This document shows positions 23,644-36,035 of a stretch of 64,000 nucleotides of DNA, in pieces (the first letter of the stretch is position 1; each line of letters starts with the position of its first letter). The notes under the pieces were generated by a model that saw only the letters and a list, made by a program, of their open reading frames with translations, did no database searches and was not told where the DNA came from. Position numbers and translations under genes: made by a program. The stretch comes from Brasenia schreberi (Eukaryota; Streptophyta; Magnoliopsida; Nymphaeales; Cabombaceae). The DNA is taken from contig JAYKKT010000074.1 of NCBI GenBank assembly GCA_036023115.1, positions 10,104,501 to 10,168,500 on the forward strand. Reading direction: 5' to 3'.

Positions 23644-26600
23644 ATGGAGGAATCATCCCACTGTAACGGCCTTACCATTGGCATCAACGAAACGCTTCGC
23701 CAATTCCTCCGCTCGGCATCAGAAGACGAACAGTCTGTCACCGACGATCGCGTCCGCCGACTCGCGGGGGACCTCTCGACGCAGGATTCCGTGTCATATC
23801 GGTCTCTCCGCGTCGTTTATCTCGCCCATCCTACGGCCTCCAGACCGCCGCTCGTCCGCCTTTTCGGCGGCTCCGAGTTCCTTTTTCCGAGCCCTAAGCC
23901 CAGAGAAAAGGTACCATTTTCCGTCGTTTCCAGATCCTTCACCTCTTTGTTTTAGTTCGTTCTTTTTATGGACATTCTGAAGATAGAAAAGGTCTAGACC
24001 AATTTCTATCACACGCCGATTGCATAATGGGCATGCTTCCCTCAGCTTATTGGGCACCTATCTCAACATATTTAGGGATGGGTGGCATGTAGAGTGATAG
24101 TTAAGCTTGGAAAGCATCGAAGTCAATTGATTGGTGTTGCGTAGAAGGCGGGTTCAATTGTAAATGGTGTGACTCTTCTTTATTGCCTTGCGATTAGTGT
24201 GAAGAGCTGAAAGAGAGGCTAAGGAAGCTTGCCGAATTGGAGGAAAGGAAAGCATATGATGCACTTGTTCAGGACGTTGCACCAAAAAAAGATACCCCAG
24301 AACCGTTTTCGTCGTACAAAGATCAACTAGGCTTTGGTAAGTATGCTGCTCTTTAGGGATTGTCTTGGTTTCTGTTGCTGCTCTTTAGGGATTGTCTTGT
24401 TTTTCTCATTTGTGTTGATACTATCATGCACTCTCTAAGCTCCTGCACTTCCTATTACTGAGGTACTTTGTTTGAAGTTTATCTAATGCTTCAGATTGAC
24501 GTACCATGCTATTGTGGTTAGTGGTTCTACGGTGACAAAGATTTTCATGATTTAATACTATCCATTGCAGGCATATGAAAGTTGTCACAGATCTCAATTT
24601 TACTGTATCTTGGAGATGCCAACAGACTAAGAATTTTGGTTTTGGTGCCCTCTTTTTTCTAGTTAAGGTGGGGTTAGTTAAAGCCTTCCCAGACTCTTCT
24701 GGGTACCGATATCCTGACCTCCAAGTTAGGATCTGACCTAGTAAGCCTGATGAGTAATGTCCCTTTGGGCTCTCAGCCTCTCAGCATGTCCTATCCACTC
24801 TACCCACGACATGGCACATCTTACAGAGATTGGAACTTTGATCAGAATGGCAGTTCTTTTCATGGCACTCAATTCACGCTCCCCCAAGATGGACCTTTTC
24901 AAACCCAAACATCAGAGTTTGCATTTTATCTGAAGATACCATCCTTTCATTTCCATATTCATCTCTGTATATTGTCTAATCTACTCACGGTCTTTCATCC
25001 TAGGGGAACCATTGACACTCAAAGAGTTGCAAGCATAAAACATGATGGTTAGGATAAAATGACCTGGGAATCTACCTCCGTTTGATTTAGTAGAACAAGC
25101 ATGACTATTTCATAAGCATCTGCAATGTGATGGGAGATACAAATTCTATGAAGTTGAAGATTGAAACAAATTGTATACCAATTTTAATTACCTAGAATCA
25201 TCGATTGAACAAGATCACTCAAAGAGCTAATGCAAGTCAAATGTGATAGGTGCATTGGGTGTCATCTGTCACCATAATAACAATCAAATTGAAAGCCAAA
25301 AATTATAAAGCAAATGCAATTCTTATATGGTGTAAGCTACTGGCAGTTGATCATGCACATGTACAGGATATGTCTAGGAAACTTAAAGAAATTAAAGTAT
25401 GGCAACAAGGGAAGGCTGTTTCCCTAATAATGGTATTATGAAAAAATCAATGTAGCACCAGTAGAAAGATACAATCAGAGATTCGCTCAAGGTGGTTAGA
25501 CACATGAAGGGTGGGAAGATAAATACCTAATGAGAAGATGTGATGCATTGGTGGAAACAGCTTAGGGAGGCCCCAAATGTCTCTAAAAACTAAGCAATAA
25601 AACATTATCATGCTTTCTTGGATAACTTCAGTCTTGACAAAAGATACAAAATGGCAGATATAGGTCTTGTAATTGAGCCTACCTAGTTCAGAAACAGGGA
25701 TGGTTTTGATATATAAGAAATAGTCATCTAGATAAAGGCATAAAAGGTGGGCCTCTCACACAGTTCTATACATTTTTGGGGATTAGGTAGATCCCTTCTC
25801 TTATACAAATGTTGAAAAACCAATTAGAGGGTTTTCTTTTTCATGATCTATTTGTTGACTCAATTGCCACAAAGGCTAGGTCAAGACAATGCCATCTATC
25901 ATTCTAGTGCAGTTCTTATTGATTGCCACCTACCCTATAATAATGTTATGGCTAAGGTGGTTCCTCAAGACAGTGTCCAAGAAGTGTTTTCTGTATCACT
26001 GCAGATGATCAAATTGATCCGCCCACATTGCAGGAAACATCATCCAACATAAGATTGGCATCAGATAATAGATTGACCTCCAGCTATCTTATTGCAAAGA
26101 ATGGTTCTTTTCACCTAACTAAGAATGAAATACCAATGTTTGCATATGCACCATGCTCTCTCCAGTACAGCTTGTTACAAACTTTTTAGCAACTTTAAAG
26201 TGGCCTAATCTATTTGGTTGCATAATAACAATATGCAAGATTTACCCTAATCTTAATCAGTTCAGAGTTAGCAGCCTGTATTCCACAATCCTGCGCAGAG
26301 TAATTGCAGCTCAAGGAATACAATGCCAAATAAGCTTGGCCAAGAGAAAGTATTGCCTCTGTCTTGAATACCGCTCCAAACTTGATTACAACAAACCTCA
26401 AGAAATGTGAGTCTAATGCCACATAAGTCTGTCCTTGAGAAAAATTATTGCCTCTGGTTTGAATTGCTTACAAATCTTCTTGTTCTTCTTCCCTCCGTTC
26501 AGCTTGTTCATATTGAATACTAGATCCATCATCTGCACTCTTTCAGGCAGGTGATATCACTCTCTGAATTCCTGTCACTATGGGTATGCCTTCATTTGGA

Positions 26601-27577
26601 ATCCATACTTCTTTGACAACCACGCTAATGGTTAATGAAACTAAGTTGCTATATGGATAATAACTCTTCGGCATACTTCTTTGATTAGTATACCAGGAAA
26701 GGTTGCTTAGAATCAGAAAGTTGCTTCATGTATGAATATTGCATGATAAAAAGAAACCAATGCACAGTAATGAGACATGGTAGTAGTGAGTCAAGCCTAT
26801 GCGGTGTCATTTAGTTTTGAGGCCCTTCTATGACTGTGGACTTCAGGAAGGAATATGGGTGAAATCCTGTTGTCAAGCAGTACGCTAAACAAATCCCCAC
26901 ACAGTGAAAGAGAATATGAAAAAATCAATTTAACTTAAAGAGAGAACAAGGTACTGGAATTTGAAGGTTGTCCATATTGAAATGTGTGCAAGTATGATGG
27001 TGGCCTGGGATGTGGTTTGCAGTTCAAAATTTCAAATAGATTTTCTGGTGTCTTAATTTAGGGATCTTGAAGGGTATTTTCGCTGAATCTGATTCCAACT
27101 GTGAAGGTTCTTGCTTTGTTATTAAACGTTTTAGCTATTGTTGTTTTTATTGTTATGTTGTCTACTGTTTTCTCATTTATACTCTACATTTGTCTCTTGC
27201 ATTCTTGTTAAATTATATAATTATATGAAATCCTAAAGGTTACTGCTCTTTGCAGGTCTTCATGTGGTGGTGACGATGTTTACCGGTTATTTGGTTGGTT
27301 ATGCCGCATTTAGAGCACTTTTCGGTCACAATCCATTTATGGTATCATCTTCATTGAAATTAGCATCTGAGTCTTGCTCTCCCTACCATCCATGAAATCA
27401 GCAGGTTCCATAAAGTCTTGAAACTAAGAGTTCTTTGTTTTATTGCAGAGTGCTGCTGGAGGAATCTTCGGATTGGTCTTTGCTATGCTCCTTGAGACAG
27501 TTCTCTTTATCATTAGAACATCCACTCAGGCGAACGTGTCCTCATCTTCCACTTCAAAGCTGAAGAAAACTCTGTAA
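23644..27577 (+). CDS. ER-based factor for V-ATPase assembly (Vma12/TMEM199 family)
   Basis: Exons are 23644-23910, 24198-24336, 27256-27341 and 27449-27577, all GT-AG and in phase, encoding 206 aa. The product belongs to the Vma12/TMEM199 family, ER membrane proteins that help assemble the V0 sector of the vacuolar H+-ATPase. An N-terminal cytosolic part of about 135 residues, with SxxSYRSLRVVYLAHP-like sequence and a charged helix (ELKERLRKLAELEERKAY), is followed by two hydrophobic segments at about residues 137-158 (HVVVTMFTGYLVGYAAFRA) and 168-188 (GIFGLVFAMLLETVLFIIR). A short Ser/Lys tail ends the protein. FGLHVVVTMFTGYLVGYAA is the family hallmark around the first membrane segment. 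Intron 2 is long (2.9 kb) and the rest are short. The ATG begins the frame that splices cleanly; an overlapping frame in the leader is not supported. Confidence 0.92.
24337..27255 (+). other. Long intron 2 of the V-ATPase assembly factor gene
   Basis: 2.9 kb between the FG|G codon halves. It contains only short spurious frames. A stretch near 25440-25680 resembles coding-like debris but no domain can be named. No complete transposon with visible ends was recognised. Confidence 0.6.
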
Positions 27578-28607
27578 TGGTATTATAATCGGGATGACCT
27601 GATCCCATCTTTATGGTCACTGCTGTAACCTATCTTTTCATTTCATCCCTATGTAAAGCTAACATCTTCCTCTCTCTATTTAGTGCGTTGGTAGATCAAG
27701 AAAGCTCCTTCAACAGGCTTTCAATAAGAGTCTAGATGATTTGGAGATGATTGTATTTCCATTCAATTATTTGACAGAGTGAAACTTGAACTTGGTTCTA
27801 CATATGCTTTTACGTTATTTTCTTGTTTCATAAAATGTATTACGCACATAAACGTAATTATCATCACAATATTCACAATTATCTATCATTTGAAAAGGAG
27901 CGCATCCAATTCACCAAAAAAGGACTGATCAAGCGCCATAGCCGTCCCCCTGCTGGAATTCCTTTGGCTACTGCTGCGGCTAGGATAGTTGAGGGGATAC
28001 TTGAACACCTTTGCTACATTCTGTTCCTCGGCCCATGTATGTTACAAGGAATCTCAGCTGCCTTATCAAAAGACAGGACTGGCTTTGTAATAATTCTTGA
28101 TCAATTGCCTCATAACAATCTCCACAAACCTGAACTGGGTCTAGCCTGGTAGTCCATGCGTGACCCACCGGTTCAAACTCGATCTCGCTGTAGCAAAAAC
28201 ATGGTGCCATACAGCACAGTTAGAAACCATTTCAGGCATTATATTAATAGAATTACTCATACATATTCTAATCGTGCATGCGAACCCGGGGGAGCTGTTT
28301 GTCCGACCCAACACCCAGCATAGATCTTGGCTTGAGGATCCAACCATGGCAGTTTAAGCTAATCAGCTGCAAAATGTGCTCTTCCGAATCACGAATGAAA
28401 AAGGATAGTTCGCATAAAGATATCCTCAACTACAATCATATTATAAGGAGGAACAAAATCCTCAAGAGCTTACATGCTTTTATTTTGGTTACAAGAGGAG
28501 GCTGAAACCTAACACCCACACATGCGCCCTCGGGGAGTCGAACTCCCCATCATCAGCAGCGGTGCTAGAGCGCCCTGCTGTTGAGCTAATGCTCTCTTTG
28601 CAAGAGC
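27578..28607. other. Intergenic DNA between convergent genes
   Basis: This holds the 3' UTR of the V-ATPase assembly factor gene and then non-coding DNA up to a SINE that abuts the PMEI-like stop codon. No additional gene is seen. Confidence 0.6.
28481..28605 (-). mobile_element. tRNA-derived SINE, family 1, copy c
   Basis: On the minus strand the A box (tagctcaacagcagggcgc) and B box (ggggagttcgactcccc) are well preserved. They are followed by 'gagggcgcatgtgtgggtgt', 'taggtttcagcctcctcttg' and 'taaccaaaa'. It ends three bases from the stop codon of the PMEI-like gene and in the same orientation, so it probably forms part of that gene's 3' UTR. Confidence 0.8.
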
Positions 28608-29216
28608 TTACATGTTTTGTCCAGCAAGTTTATTGACAAGAGCTAGGGCATTGCTAGTCACTTGAGTAACACCCACAATTTCCCTCCTCACCAAGGCTCT
28701 AACCCTGCTAGACCTCATTCCCATGTCCCCAAACCCATTTAGGCATGTATATTGGTTAGTCAGTGCGCCGCTGACCCAAGTTTGCACATTACTGATGTGC
28801 CATCGGAACTGGGTCCCGCCCAAGTTCTTGGTTTCATCAATTGACTGACCTAGCCGATAGACCGAGTCGGTCAGTGTGGTGATGCAGTCCTTGATGGCAC
28901 CCTTCTCTCGCAGGCTCAAACGTGAAGCAGGTGTTGCTGGTTGAGAGGCAAGCTTGGTCATGAAACCGGCTGCACTCCTTGATCTGGTTAGGCTCACTGT
29001 TAATGCAGCCTGAGTCAAGCGAAGTGGACTCCTCTGCACCACCGATGCATAGGACGACAAGGATCGAAGACACTGATCGGGGAATCCCGTCACCGAGCAC
29101 GATGACTTTATGAATTCTGATGGTGGTGGATAGTTTGCAGATGCTTCTGCAAAATCTGATACTGAGGAGATGAGAACCAAGAAGAGAGAAGCTATTAAAC
29201 TGCTTGTTCCTTCCAT
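28608..29216 (-). CDS. Pectin methylesterase inhibitor-like secreted protein (PMEI domain)
   Basis: Single-exon gene of 202 aa. An N-terminal signal peptide (TSSLIASLFLVLISSVSDFAEA) is followed by a PMEI (invertase/pectinesterase inhibitor) domain. The four family cysteines are present at residues 40 and 49 (SSCSVTGFPDQC), 111 (IKDCITTL) and 158 (QYTCLNGF), which form the two disulfides of the helical bundle. Also visible are the DSVYRLGQS and NVQTWVSGALT segments typical of '21 kDa protein'/PMEI9-type members. Such proteins act in the apoplast and bind pectin methylesterase, or in some cases invertase; the target cannot be read from sequence. The start is the ATG at 29214-29216, because it begins the signal peptide; an in-frame upstream ATG would add 58 unrelated residues across the TATA box. 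Confidence 0.93.
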   Translation of the reverse strand: MEGTSSLIASLFLVLISSVSDFAEASANYPPPSEFIKSSCSVTGFPDQCLRSLSSYASVVQRSPLRLTQAALTVSLTRSRSAAGFMTKLASQPATPASRLSLREKGAIKDCITTLTDSVYRLGQSIDETKNLGGTQFRWHISNVQTWVSGALTNQYTCLNGFGDMGMRSSRVRALVRREIVGVTQVTSNALALVNKLAGQNM

Positions 29217-29277
29217 TCTTTGAGCTCTCACTGAAGGTAGGATGGGATTCTGGATTATGTCTGCAATATGCAGTTGG

Positions 29278-29285
29278 TTTATATA
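29278..29285 (-). promoter_or_regulatory. Probable TATA box of the PMEI-like gene
   Basis: TATATAAA on the minus strand, 62 bases before the ATG, which fits a short 5' leader. Confidence 0.65.
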
Positions 29286-29754
29286 GAAGTAGGTCAGTAT
29301 GATTATGGCTATAATCGCGGTAGAAAATGTGTACAAATAGAATGAAGGGTTCAACTTGATCAAAGAAAATGAAGACCTGGTTCTATTCAATGGTCAACTC
29401 AGAGGAGAAAGTCTACGGCCACATTGGCCCACAGCTTCCTTTTTTTCTATCTGTAGGTAAGCTAGGTTGGGCACCACTCGGACCAGGGAAAGTACCGTTT
29501 GTTGTCTGGATCAATGAAGCCCTCATTTAACAAGCATTCGTTTTATTTGATGACATTCAAAGAAGACTGGGCAGTAGAACATGCTGTGGAATAGGCTTCT
29601 CCTTCTGCCGACGTGCCATTCAAAAACCCAAACCGGTTGTCGAGGCGATAGCGACACTTGACCTACCTAATTTAAATAAGTGTGTTGGGTTCAGATCGCC
29701 TTGATAATGGATTTGGGTTTGGGTTTGTTTTCTAACCCAAGACCAGACATTTTT

Positions 29755-29885
29755 CTGGCTATTTTTCCTTTTGATTGAGGCGGCCGAAGCCCAACACCCA
29801 CACATCCACATGCACTTTCAAGAGTTGAACTCCCCACCAGCAGCAACAGCCCTAGAGTGCCCTGCCATTATGCTACCGCTCCCGG
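29755..29885 (-). mobile_element. tRNA-derived SINE, family 1, copy d
   Basis: Minus-strand copy with B box 'ggggagttcaactcttg', 'atgtggatgtgtgggtgttg' and 'ggcttcggccgcctcaatc'. The A-box region (tagcataatggcagggc) is more diverged than in copy c. Confidence 0.7.
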
Positions 29886-32236
29886 TGCTTCCTTTTGATA
29901 ATTTTGATAAGAAACAAGAGGCACCAAAATGAGACGCTAAAGACGCCTGTTCTAACAACCAAAATAGAGCAACTAGCACACTGCCTTTTCGTTTTAAAGA
30001 TGATGAGAGAGGGATCGGAAAGAAGATGCCCGTTCTTATGCCATGATTCCCTTTCTCTTTCCCAAATCACCTGAATACTAAGTTTGGGATTATATGACCC
30101 AACACAGATACGACCCGAACATGTTTTTTGGTCTCGAGATTATATGTGTTTCGTGTCGTGTTCATGTCCAAAAGTACTGGTTTTGTCTTTGTTTGACTTG
30201 GATATTATAAGGACACAAACTGACACGACGCCAACATGGCCTAAGCACCGCCACCAAAGTAGGCAAACACAAAACAGAGCTAAAAGCCATGCTCTAACAT
30301 GACCCGAAATGTGTGTGTTACTATAAGGGGCACTTATGTTCGACGTCTATCCAACCTAACACTAGTAAACGAAAACCAGGCCATGTTAGGGTTTGCTTGT
30401 TAACAAATCAAGAACGACACAACATGACACGAACACGATTCATGAAAGGTCAAATTTACCATGCCTATTAACCAGAACCGACATGGTCCTAGCAAGCCGT
30501 CTAGGTCACATGGGCAGCCTATGCTTCTAAGAGTATTAAACTCGGATATCCTTGACTTGGAGGCCACATTTTTTGTCAGTCGGTGGGTCTTACCAAGTCA
30601 ATTGGAATGTAGTGCCCCCTTTCATGTAGGGTCACCGGCAAGCCTCAGAATTTCCTTCCCCAATCTGACTCTTACCTAATAAATGGGTGACCAAGTGAAC
30701 TCGTTAGTAAGACTTGGCTGCTTCAACTTGGGGGGTCATCACATTCTTGTGGATGTTGGGCAGGGTGCAGGGCCCGGGGTTTCTTGTGTTCATACTGGTG
30801 GTCAATGGGAAACCAGCCGCCCACTAGTGAGTGATTCGCATGGTTCATTTCTCTTCAACTATCCAAGAATCACCCTTGAATAGGCCACTTAGATGGCAGA
30901 GGGAGGGTGGTGGTGTTGCTCCATGATCTTCGTTGAATGGTGAGCCCCGGGCGGTGTTGCTCCATGCACTTGCTGCTGCAGACCTACCATGCCACAAGGA
31001 TCATATCTTGTGCGCTCTTGACTCCTCCATCCCCCACATCCTTAGAAGCCAGTGCATCTATAATCACCAGCTCGTGTGGGAAACTTTTTTTTCTCTTATT
31101 TTTTATACATCTAACACGAGTAAAATCTTTAGCTTTTTTTAGTCTTAGTTATATTAAAATATTATTTTAGTCTTCTTTTGGAACATACCTTTTATATAGA
31201 TTTTTTCATGCGGCAGTCTCTGTTTCACTATTTTTTCTTTCTTTGCTTTTTATAATGTTTTAAAATCTTAAAAGTATTATCTTTATAATACAATTTGTAG
31301 CATACTCTTTTTGCCTCTGTTTTATCTCGAGTTACGTTACTGTACTGCCAAAGTTCGTTATGGTATGATACCATTTTCTTGGACTAACCTCGATCACTTT
31401 GAAATTTCGCCGTTTAGTCCGAATAACTCTATATATCTACATTCAAACAACAAGGAATATCTCCAAATTAAAAAAATTGACTTAAAGCGTACACCCATGG
31501 TGATCCGCTGGCTATATATATATATATATATATAGTTCATCTCACCCGATGAACTATTAGTCCATTCTAAATGAGTTTTAGATCCACCACTATAATCTTG
31601 TTCTCTTTATCTATTTCTTTATATGTAAATCTCCAACTAAAAGTCGATATTGATTAGTTAAATTTTTTTCTAAGATGATTTTACAATCTTTACAACATTA
31701 TCTTTGTCTTATTATAAGAGTAAATTGTGACAAAAATCAATGATAAATCAAGACACACAACCCTGTGGTCACCGCTTAAATTACGTGACATTTTTTAGCC
31801 AATTGTAACTTTTTAGTCATTTGTAAAGCTTTTACTGAAAAGTTCAGTCTAATATGGTATAATGCAGATCCTACCAAGCCTGTGGGTTATAATACAAAGA
31901 GAATGCTACAACCATAGCGCATGGTAGAACCGTGGGCTATTCACCCACCCAAAATCTCTCTCTCTCTCCATGCAGCCCAAACAGAACATAATATGCATAA
32001 ATGATGAAGCTACACATTTATACCCAATTATCACTACAACATCACCAAAAACAACTCAACGGCCAATATATGATCAAGTTCAGAGGAGGCGAAGGAAACG
32101 CAGAAGCAGAAGTCAATTCCCGAACCACGACCCTCGTTGCATGGTGAGGCCAGCGCGGTGTTATTGTTCCATGCACTCGCCGCTGCAGCCCCACCATGCA
32201 GCAAGGATCATATCTGATGCGCTCTTGACTCCTCTC
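29886..32236. other. Intergenic repeat-rich DNA, no gene seen
   Basis: 30090-30440 holds 'gacacgaacacgac'-type dispersed repeat. A stretch at 30935-31070 (tgttgctccatgcactt, then gctgctgcagacctaccatg and aaggatcatatcttgtgcgc) is repeated in diverged form at about 32155-32225, so part of this block belongs to a dispersed element. A short TA tract lies near 31514. Confidence 0.55.
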
Positions 32237-32820
32237 TTTCAAGCCAATACCATCTACAATCACCTTCTCTTGCTTGAATCTCCCTCTCTCCTAACTCTTT
32301 CCGCTACCATCAAAACCCTGCATTTCACGCATTGCAGATGTGGCTGGTAAGGGTAGTAACTGTGGACATGCTGGTCTTGGAAGTTGGAACTGCACTTGCT
32401 AGCACTTGGAATGCCAGGGTCAGTATGCAGCCACTGCCGGCATCTGTTGCAGTATTGCAGCTGCCGCAATTGTCATCATTCCAGGGAACGAGGCTGAATC
32501 TGTTGCGTTTTCCGGTTGTCTTCTTGTCGGATTCCAGCTTCTGTCGACCTCAGGTTCTTCGCCGTCGACTTCTGGTTCTTTCAAGCCAATACCATCTACA
32601 ATCACCTTCTCTTGCTTGAATCTCCCTCTCTCCTAACTCTTTCCGCTACCATCAAAACCCTGCATTTCACACATTGCAGATGTGGCTGGTAAGGGTAGTA
32701 ACTGTGGACATGCTGGTCTTGGAAGTTGGAACTGCACTTGCTAGCACTTGGAATGCCAGGGTCAGTATGCAGCCACTGCCGGCATCTGTTGCAGTATTGC
32801 AGCTGCCGGAATTGTCATCA
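32237..32820. repeat. Direct duplication, 342-bp period
   Basis: About 242 bp starting 'tttcaagccaatacc' at 32237 recurs almost unchanged from 32579 (offset 342). The region between copies contains 'gtcgacttctggttcttt', which also follows the second copy. The near-identity points to a recent duplication. Confidence 0.9.
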
Positions 32821-32879
32821 AATTCTTCGCTGTCGACTTCTGGTTCTTTGCCTTCGACCTCTGGTTTCTAGCTGTGTTG

Positions 32880-33207
32880 CTTAGTTTATTTGTTTAGGTT
32901 TCCTCTCAGTGGGGTTTTCCTCATAAGGTTTTTTGGTTTTTCGAAGATAGTTTCTATGTCTGTTGTCTACCTGCTCTGTATTTATAGAGGAGCGTGTGCT
33001 CGTTACTTTCTCGTTTATCCTACTAGGCTTTCCTCTTTAGGAGCCCCTATATCCGAACTGTTACCGTGTCTTTTGGTAACGGTCCAACGGTTTCATCCTT
33101 TTTAGCCATTACGGTCATCCTTTCCATAACTCTGACCATGTATAACGGCTGGATGGCCAGTCCAACTGTTTCTGTGCTGGGTTACCGAGAATGGCCATTG
33201 CCTTATA
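32880..33207. mobile_element. LTR-like remnant at the broken 3' end of the HD-ZIP gene
   Basis: The segment shares an ordered set of words with the 5' half of the copia LTRs, for example 'taacggctggatggccagtc', 'gagaatggccatt' and a TATA-like 'tatttataga' upstream of them. It is clearly a different, diverged relative. On the minus strand its start follows directly after the last recognisable HD-ZIP codons, so it probably inserted into that exon. The far end is not defined. Confidence 0.5.
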
Positions 33208-34064
33208 GAATCCTCATGACAGAAGAGAGGCAGAGGATGTGCCTCCGCCGCTCATCGCGACGTTGACAGCGGTGACATTGATTGCTGCATACACGACCAT
33301 GCTTCCCGATGCATCAGTGAAGCTTTCTTGCACCATGATCTCAGCACCAGGTCCCGCCGAGTTGTTTGTGGCCTGCACAGGTGAAACACATAGGTCAAGA
33401 ATTGATGGAAAACCGGATCATATAATGTACTTATTGCTAAAATTTAAAAAAAATGAAAATTTTAAAAAATGATGGAAGACTATTATTAGTCGCATGTTTC
33501 CGAAAAAATGATGGAAAACTGTTTCCGAATGAACAGTTTCACATGATTTAGTTTTAAAGAAAACGTTGAACTTAGTCTGAAAGCATAAATTAATGCTTAC
33601 ATTCATTCGGAGAAGGGCTACACAGTTGCCCGGGTGCGAGCCATTGGTGATATGAACCACCTCTTCAAATGAGTTACCTCCGGAAAACATATCCCACTGA
33701 AACATAAATTAAAATGTTGATTTTGATGTCAAGCGGACGAGAGTCCAATAAGGGGTGTTTTAGTAATTCTATCTGTGCGCGAGTTTTCCTCTTTCTTAGG
33801 AGATCAAATACTTGTCATCGGCGGAGCCGCCTAGAGCTGTCCATGGCTGGCGCTGACCTGAAGTAACGCTGATGCTGAACATTCTCATCATCCTTCCTGC
33901 AAGATGCATGATGTTCCTCCTTGCCTCCACTGAGTTTGCCACTGTAAAATGTCAAAGTTCTCATGTATTTCTGAACTAGATTCAGATCCAAGCCCAACTG
34001 TTTTCCTAAATTTATCAGGTTATGAATTCAAAGAGTAGGGTTTACTTCTGTGTGTGTGTGTGTG

Positions 34065-34087
34065 CGAGAGAGAGAGAGAGAGAGAGA
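34065..34087. repeat. (GT)n(GA)n microsatellite beside an exon
   Basis: A GT run (from about 34050) passes into a GA run, starting 12 bases inside the intron after the donor of the HD-ZIP exon that ends at 34100. Confidence 0.85.
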
Positions 34088-34449
34088 TTGCTGTGTTACC
34101 TCCAAGGTCTCGCTCCATGGTGTTTGAGAACATAAGGCTGGCGAGCCTCTCACACTGGCGCTCCAAGTTAGAGAGCCAACGCTCAGCGCCAAAGGCGGAT
34201 CCAGTCAACACTAGCTCTCTGAAGCTCTGGTGAACTACTCCGTCATCAACTTCTCCATGCTCCACCCACGTGAACTAATCTCACAGTATACATATTATCA
34301 TTACAAAGTTGACTTAGGAATAATTTTATTACAGACATTCTTTGGCCCTATTAATCCAATCTTTCTTTTCTATAGGTCATGCAAATACAACACTTTCAGT
34401 GATCTAAGGGAAAATATTTCTCAATATTACACACATACCCACCCGCACA

Positions 34450-34476
34450 CCCATATATATATTCACACACATATAC

Positions 34477-34561
<85 letters not shown>

Positions 34562-34600
34562 CATATATATGTATATATATATATGTGTATATGTATATGC
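34450..34600. repeat. Long TA/CATA microsatellite in a HD-ZIP intron
   Basis: About 150 bp of TA with interspersed CATA and GTATA units. The long 'YIYIYI' frames on both strands are artefacts of this repeat. Confidence 0.95.
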
Positions 34601-34615
34601 ATAAGTATATATAAT

Positions 34616-35071
34616 GTATACATGTATGTATTGTGTTTTAGCTGCATAATTTCTTTTGGCATATAATTTTGGAAAAATACCTTTACTGTATGATTTTTAA
34701 GATAAACGGTGGAGATTTGAATCACTTTACTTTTAATATATGCAATGATACTTTAATTAAAATCTCTATGGTTGATATCATGGAAATGTTTGTGTAAGAT
34801 TATACACCTATGTAGACTCACCCACACACCCATATATATGTGTATATGTGTGTGTATATATATATATGTATGTATACATGTATGTATTGTGTTTTAGCTG
34901 CATAATGTCTTTTGGTATATAATTTTGAAAAAAATATTTTTACTGTATTATTTTTAAGATCCAACGGTGGAGATTTGAACCACTTTACTTTTAATGTGTA
35001 ATGATACTTTAACTAAAATCTCTACAGTTGATCTCATGAAAATATTTGTGTAAGATTATACACCTATGTAG
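34616..35071. repeat. Tandem duplication of about 200 bp, 256-bp period, in a HD-ZIP intron
   Basis: 34616-34815 and 34872-35071 both run from 'gtatacatgtatgtattg' through 'gcataatttcttttgg' and 'ggtggagatttga' to 'cacctatgtag', with scattered substitutions. TA-rich tracts precede both copies. Confidence 0.85.
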
Positions 35072-35855
35072 CTAAGGACTCTCTTTATATATACACACAT
35101 AGGTCTGTGACTGAGTTACTTGACATGAAAAGAGGCTCATTTTGGTCAGTATATATTATTCTAGACTCGGTGCCACCTTGCAGTAAGGACAGAGAAATGA
35201 AATGAGCTAGCTGGCTTATTAACGAAACTCTATGAGCTAGTTGCGGATCTGAATATGGATTTGATTAATAAATTAAGCAAAAGATTCGTAGCAGGAACCT
35301 TGGGGTATCCATTAGGCATGTCCTGGATGAGGAGGCCAGAAGGGAGCCTCCTATCCCAGCAAACACTGTTGGGAGAAGAGATCATATTATGCATCTGCAC
35401 GCCCCCGTTGAAGAAGTCGACCGGGAAGTCTACGATAGCCCAGACGCCCTCAGTTGGGCTCGGCAGCTGCTGGCAGAACCGAAGGAAGTAAAACTCCCTA
35501 TTCGCCACTAGAGGAGACAGGAACTGCAGCTCAGCATGCATCTGTGATATATTGTTGCAACCGCATTTATTATCCAGACTAAACTAGAAATAAGGTTAAT
35601 AACCCCATTATGTATAGATGTGTTTGTGTATATACAAGAACGCTAGCATACTTAAGTGCTAGTACATTTAAGAAAATCTCAACCATCAAATCTTATATAT
35701 GTGAAACAAGCACAATAGTATCTAAGAAAAAAAAATATACATGCAAATCAATTATACCTGCCAAAGTATATTCGTACTCTTTGTTTTTTAAATTAAAATC
35801 TGAGATTTGTTTGAATATGATCACATCTAAGTATTGTAGATTGATATATACTAGG

Positions 35856-35856
<1 letters not shown>

Positions 35857-35939
<83 letters not shown>

Positions 35940-36035
35940 ATGTATATATGTATATATGTATATGTATATATGTGTGTGTGTGTGTATGTATGTGCGTATA
36001 TGTGTGTCTGTGTGCGTGTGAGTGTGTGTATGTGT
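35857..36035. repeat. Compound (TA)n(TG)n microsatellite in a HD-ZIP intron
   Basis: A TA run of about 70 bp is followed by TATG and TG units. It lies within the intron between the LQL and MHAEL exons and accounts for the long open frames on both strands there. Confidence 0.95.
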
